From contig NZ_CP034072.1 of the NCBI RefSeq assembly GCF_003855255.1, forward strand, positions 5,756,396 to 5,820,395: a stretch of DNA of 64,000 nucleotides, written 5' to 3'. The stretch comes from Mycolicibacterium nivoides. GTDB lineage: Bacteria; Actinomycetota; Actinomycetes; Mycobacteriales; Mycobacteriaceae. The notes under the pieces are model-generated. The model was given only the letters and a program-made list of their open reading frames with translations. It did no database searches and was not told the DNA's origin. The position numbers and the translations under genes were made by a program. This document shows, in pieces, positions 60,464 through 64,000 of this stretch (the first letter of the stretch is position 1; each line of letters opens with the position of its first letter).

Positions 60464-61914
60464 CAGTTTCTCCCGTCGATGTTCTTGATCCCGGCGGACT
60501 GGCACATGAGTTCGGTTGCCGGCTCGAAGTCGTAGTTGTTGTAAACCGCCAGCAGGTGCGAGAACGGTGGCGATTGCGCGAACAGCTGAAAGGTCAGCCG
60601 GTGGTTGGCGTAGTCGGAGTTCAGCAGGTCACGGCCGTAGGCGAGTAGTTTTCTCCGCTCCTCGGCGTCCACGTCACCGATGGCGAAGTACTTCGACAGC
60701 CATCCGGCCGCCTCCTTGTTTCCGAAGGTGGCTGCGCTGGGGGTCAGGCTGATCTGGCATCCGGCCAGATCACGCACGAGGTGCACGATCCGCGGCAGAT
60801 TACTGCAGGCGAATACCCGGCCGGAGTACATCGTGGCTTGGTGTGGCATGAGATAGCCGCCGGGGCTCGGCTCGGCGAGTTCGATTGCCGCGGTGAGGAA
60901 TGCATTGATGCCTTCGCGGTATGCGGCTACCTCGGCGATCTTCTCCCGGACGCCCTGATGCATCTTGACGCCCGTTTGTCGCGCACTCGCGTGTGCGAAG
61001 CCCAACAGCAGGTCCGCCCAGCGCAGGTGGCGCTGGATGAACGGGAAGATGCTGTACCGGTGCAGGGTAGCTCTGATGAAGCTGGCGGCCTCCGTGTGTC
61101 GGTAGAAGAACACGTCCTCCCACGGGATCTCCACGTCGTCGAACACGATCATCGTGTCGATCTCGTCCACCCGGTTGGTCAGCGGGTAATCCTCTGCCGA
61201 CCGCATGCCCCGGAAGCCCGATCGGCAGATGTGCTTGATATCCGGATGTCCCATGTCAGCGCGGAACCCGACGGCATACTCGGAGTGCGTCTGGTTGTTC
61301 CAGTCGCCGATCGTTGGTTTGACGAACGCTTGATTCGAGTAAGCTGCGGCAGTCTCGAATTTGGCTCCCCGCACCACGATTCCGCGATCGTTCTCGCTGA
61401 CGACGCGGAGGAGGACATCCGGGTCCTGCTCCTGCGGCCACTTGGACCGGTCACCTTTGGGGTCGGTGTTGGCGGAGACATGGAACGGGTCCGTCAGGGT
61501 GGCAGTGCGGACGTGACGCACGATGTTCTCGGAGAATGCCGGATTGATCTTGTTCAGGACGTCCTGGCCGTCCGCCAGCGACCACATTTCGCCCACTGTT
61601 TCGTCGCCGACCCTGGTGACGACGCCTCCGGCATGGTTGAGGATGGTGTCTACACCGCGACGTTTGGCGTGCCAGTCCTCCTTGGTCAGCGGAGGCTTTG
61701 ATCCGATGGCGCAGATATCGCCGCTCTCGTCGTCGACGTAAGTCATGGTGTTCCGGGTCAGTTCGTCATGACCGAGGTCGTAGATCCGGGCCCGGATGTC
61801 GACGATCGGCTGGAACGCCGGATGCGTCGTGACGTCGTCGACACGCTCTCCGTCGATCCAGACGTTGCGTCCGTCGCGGATCGATTCCCGGTATTCCTCT
61901 CCGGTTCTGATCAT
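60463..61914 (-). CDS. HpaB-type flavin-dependent monooxygenase (4-hydroxyphenylacetate 3-hydroxylase family)
   Basis: The 483-residue protein belongs to the FADH2-dependent aromatic hydroxylase family (HpaB/PvcC): YRESIRDGRNVWIDGERVDD, FHVSANTDPKGDRSKWPQEQ, ENDRGIVVRGAKFETAAAYS, VFDDVEIPWEDVFFYRHTEA, and NLPRIVHLVRDLAGCQISLT. These enzymes add an oxygen atom to a phenol or heteroaromatic ring and need a separate flavin reductase, which is not seen in this window. It starts the enzyme part of the operon, 28 bases after the permease. Confidence 0.9.
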   Translation of the reverse strand: MIRTGEEYRESIRDGRNVWIDGERVDDVTTHPAFQPIVDIRARIYDLGHDELTRNTMTYVDDESGDICAIGSKPPLTKEDWHAKRRGVDTILNHAGGVVTRVGDETVGEMWSLADGQDVLNKINPAFSENIVRHVRTATLTDPFHVSANTDPKGDRSKWPQEQDPDVLLRVVSENDRGIVVRGAKFETAAAYSNQAFVKPTIGDWNNQTHSEYAVGFRADMGHPDIKHICRSGFRGMRSAEDYPLTNRVDEIDTMIVFDDVEIPWEDVFFYRHTEAASFIRATLHRYSIFPFIQRHLRWADLLLGFAHASARQTGVKMHQGVREKIAEVAAYREGINAFLTAAIELAEPSPGGYLMPHQATMYSGRVFACSNLPRIVHLVRDLAGCQISLTPSAATFGNKEAAGWLSKYFAIGDVDAEERRKLLAYGRDLLNSDYANHRLTFQLFAQSPPFSHLLAVYNNYDFEPATELMCQSAGIKNIDGRN

Positions 61915-61941
61915 TGATATTCCTTCTCTGTCGCGCGCCGC

Positions 61942-63396
61942 TCAGGCGCCGGTGGTGGGGTCGGGGGCAGGTTGAGCGCCGCGTGCGGCACGGAGGCGAT
62001 AGGCGAGCAGGATCACGCCGAATGCGACAAGGCTCAGGAGGAACTGAGAGCGGGTCTCTTCAATCAGGGACATCATGGTCAGCACAACAACCATCCACGC
62101 GATGGAGAACCACGACAGGTACGGGAAGCACCACATTTTCAAGCGCAAAGCCTCCGGGTCGGTGGCTTCGAGTCGTCGGCGCAGCCGGATCTCGGCGGAG
62201 ACCAAGATGATGTAGTAGATGAGCTGAATGGCCCCCGATGAGTTGATCAGGAAGATGAAGACCTGTTCGGGGAAGAAGTAGTTGGCCACTACGGCCGCGT
62301 ATCCCATCGAGGTGCCGGCCAGGATCGCCCGCACCGGGACGCCACGTCGGTTGACCTTGACCAGGGCCTTCGGCGCATCACCCTTTTCGGCCAGCGCGAA
62401 CAGCATTCGCGACGTGATGTACAGGCAGGAGTTCAGCGAGCTGAGTACCGCAGTGAGCACGATGGCTTCCATCACCACCGACATACCGGGAATCCCGATG
62501 TGCCCCAACACCACCGCGAATGGGCTCCGAATCGTCTCGCCGGTGAACGCGGTGTCCCAGGGCACCGCGGCAACGATCAGCAAGATGGATAGAACATAGA
62601 AGGCGAACACCCGCGCCATCACCTGCTTGGTCGCCCTGGCCGCGAACTCGACGGGTTTCTTGGACTCGGCCGCGGCGATCGTCGCGATTTCTGCGCCGCC
62701 CATCGAGAACAGCACCGTCACACTGCCCACGAGCGCGGCCACGATGCCGTACGGAAACATGCCGCCGTGCGAGAACAAGTTGGTCAAGCCGGGGCTGTCG
62801 GGTTTGCCTACGAGACCGAGCAAGAACAGGCCGGTAACGCAGATGAAAAAGATGATCGCGATGACTTTGATCGATGCGAACCAGAACTCCGCCTCACCAT
62901 AAGCCTTGACCGACAACAGATTGACGGCTGTCAGGAGCAGGACCAGACCGAGGCATAACAACCAGGCTGGAACTCCCGGAAGATAATTGGCGAGGATTCC
63001 CGCGCCGGCGACTGCCTCGATCGCGGCAACGACCACCCAGAAGTACCAGTAGAGCCAGCCCACGCTGAACCCCGCCCAGTGGCCGAGGCCGTCACGGGCG
63101 AAGTTCGCTACCGATCCCGATGATGGTCGTGCCACTGCCATTTCGCCGATGGCGCGTATGACGAAGATCATCAGTACGCCGGACAACGCGTAGCTGAGTA
63201 CAGCTGCGGGTCCGGTGCGATTGATCACCGCACCGCTGCCGACGAATAGACCCGCCCCGATGATGCCTCCGAGGGCGATCATCACAATGTGACGGTTGTC
63301 CAGGCTGCGCCGCAGCCCGTTCTCGGGGGAGGCACCGGCGTCGGACACTGGAAGCGGCTCCGTGGATGGTGCCGGCGCTCCACCGGACTGCTGCAT
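61942..63396 (-). CDS. Amino-acid permease, APC superfamily
   Basis: The 484-residue product has 12 membrane helices and the amino-acid transporter (AAT) signature: DNRHIVMIALGGIIGAGLFV, GSGAVINRTGPAAVLSYALS, then SMGGAEIATIAAAESKKPVE (helix 6 region) and SSLNSCLYITSRMLFALAEK. It resembles GabP/AnsP-type H+ symporters of the inner membrane. As the first gene of the operon, it probably imports the amino-acid-like substrate. It is divergent from the LysR gene. Confidence 0.92.
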   Translation of the reverse strand: MQQSGGAPAPSTEPLPVSDAGASPENGLRRSLDNRHIVMIALGGIIGAGLFVGSGAVINRTGPAAVLSYALSGVLMIFVIRAIGEMAVARPSSGSVANFARDGLGHWAGFSVGWLYWYFWVVVAAIEAVAGAGILANYLPGVPAWLLCLGLVLLLTAVNLLSVKAYGEAEFWFASIKVIAIIFFICVTGLFLLGLVGKPDSPGLTNLFSHGGMFPYGIVAALVGSVTVLFSMGGAEIATIAAAESKKPVEFAARATKQVMARVFAFYVLSILLIVAAVPWDTAFTGETIRSPFAVVLGHIGIPGMSVVMEAIVLTAVLSSLNSCLYITSRMLFALAEKGDAPKALVKVNRRGVPVRAILAGTSMGYAAVVANYFFPEQVFIFLINSSGAIQLIYYIILVSAEIRLRRRLEATDPEALRLKMWCFPYLSWFSIAWMVVVLTMMSLIEETRSQFLLSLVAFGVILLAYRLRAARGAQPAPDPTTGA

Positions 63397-63495
63397 AGGA
63401 ACTCCTGCCGTCAGGATGATGTGTTCCGTCGACTATGACGCCGCTCACCTACCCTGTACAGTCGAAGTATTTGAAGTTACCGATTGGTTTTATTG

Positions 63496-64000
63496 ATGTC
63501 TGATGCCACACTTCGCCAGCTCGAATACTTCATTGCGGCCGTTGAGGAAGGTTCGGTCACCGCTGCCGCCCAACGCCTGCATCTGTCACAGTCAGCGCTG
63601 TCAATGGCACTGGGCGAGTTGGAAAGAGCCCTCGGAGTGCAGGTACTGGTCCGGCATCGGCGCGGAGTGCGCCCCACCAGAATCGGCGAACAAGTCCTCG
63701 TCGACGCCCGCCGGCTCCTGGTGGATCTGGCCGACCTTCAGACCTCGGCGCGCGAGAGCCAGCACGGACTCACCGGGCGATTGATGGTGGGCTGCTACAG
63801 CACCTTGTCGCCAATGCTGCTCCCGCCGGTACTCAGCGAGTACGTCGTGCGCTTCCCCGGTGTCGACCTCACGTTCACCGAGGGCCCGCACGACGTGCTC
63901 ATCGACAACCTGCGTAACGGCACCCTCGACCTGGCGCTGCTCTACGACTACGGATCAGATCTTTCGGCCCACCGTGACGACCTGGACACCGAAGTCATCG
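63496..64000 (+). CDS. LysR-family transcriptional regulator (N-terminal part, runs off the right edge)
   Basis: The 168 visible codons encode a LysR DNA-binding domain (LRQLEYFIAAVEEGSVTAAA, QRLHLSQSALSMALGELERA, LGVQVLVRHRRGVRPTRIGE) and the start of the substrate domain (GRLMVGCYSTLSPMLLPPVL, SEYVVRFPGVDLTFTEGPHD). It is divergent from the permease-led operon with a 99-base gap and is probably its activator, responding to a pathway compound. The C-terminus is outside the window. Confidence 0.92.
   Translation, partial: MSDATLRQLEYFIAAVEEGSVTAAAQRLHLSQSALSMALGELERALGVQVLVRHRRGVRPTRIGEQVLVDARRLLVDLADLQTSARESQHGLTGRLMVGCYSTLSPMLLPPVLSEYVVRFPGVDLTFTEGPHDVLIDNLRNGTLDLALLYDYGSDLSAHRDDLDTEVI

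Overview
The window looks like chromosome from a fast-growing mycobacterium (Mycolicibacterium type). The DNA is GC-rich with strong G/C preference at third codon positions. The left edge holds the ESX-3 type VII secretion genes eccB3 and eccA3 behind an IdeR-like iron box, and other mycobacterial hallmarks are present: MmpS/MmpL, a haemophore-family protein, a LigD-polymerase-like PolD, and many FadE/FadD and SAM-methyltransferase paralogues. From memory, the order polD1 - fadD2 - fadE6 - hydrolase - TetR - VOC - TetR - MpaB-like - methyltransferase - eccA3 - eccB3 corresponds to M. tuberculosis Rv0269c to Rv0283, read in reverse. Extra genes are spliced into that backbone.

Layout. 1-4.3 kb: ESX-3 genes, a methyltransferase and a MpaB/DUF2236 oxygenase. 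4.4-9.5 kb: TetR, an AraC remnant, an esterase/metallo-hydrolase pair opposite an XRE regulator, and a second methyltransferase. 9.7-15.4 kb: VOC protein, TetR, hydrolase, 2-hydroxyacid dehydrogenase and the two-domain acyl-CoA dehydrogenase FadE6. 15.4-20.5 kb: an inserted amide/amino-compound module (GntR, solute-binding lipoprotein, permease-ATPase fusion, RidA, formamidase) bounded by hairpins. 20.6-28.4 kb: small envelope proteins, two SDRs, FadD2, PolD1, an ArsR-controlled reductase and a GNAT enzyme. 28.4-32.3 kb: a hydrolase remnant, lutABC for L-lactate oxidation, a STAS protein and a micro-ORF before a strong terminator.

32.3-38.2 kb: a sulfatase plus DUF1254 lipoprotein opposite an AraC regulator, then a haemophore-like protein and a small secreted protein. 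38.2-43.4 kb: CaiB-type CoA transferase, SDR, SnoaL-like protein and MarR with a shared operator, then a long acyl-CoA dehydrogenase. 43.9-48.3 kb: the GABA pathway gabD/gabT opposite a PucR regulator. 48.3-50.3 kb: a thioesterase and an acyl-CoA dehydrogenase. 50.5-52.6 kb: a tightly overlapped ECF sigma factor - ogt - 2OG/Fe(II) oxygenase - Ada-like zinc domain cassette, which looks like a dispersed Ada/AlkB alkylation response. 52.6-56.9 kb: mmpS-mmpL and a second ECF sigma factor. 56.8-64 kb: a six-gene overlapping catabolic operon (APC permease, HpaB-type flavin monooxygenase, RidA, DUF1028, M20 amidohydrolase, aspartase) opposite a LysR regulator.

Best candidates for something undescribed are this six-gene operon and the sigma/alkylation cassette. 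Several regulators sit beside clear inverted-repeat operators that define small local regulons. I saw no tRNA, rRNA, insertion sequence or CRISPR array.
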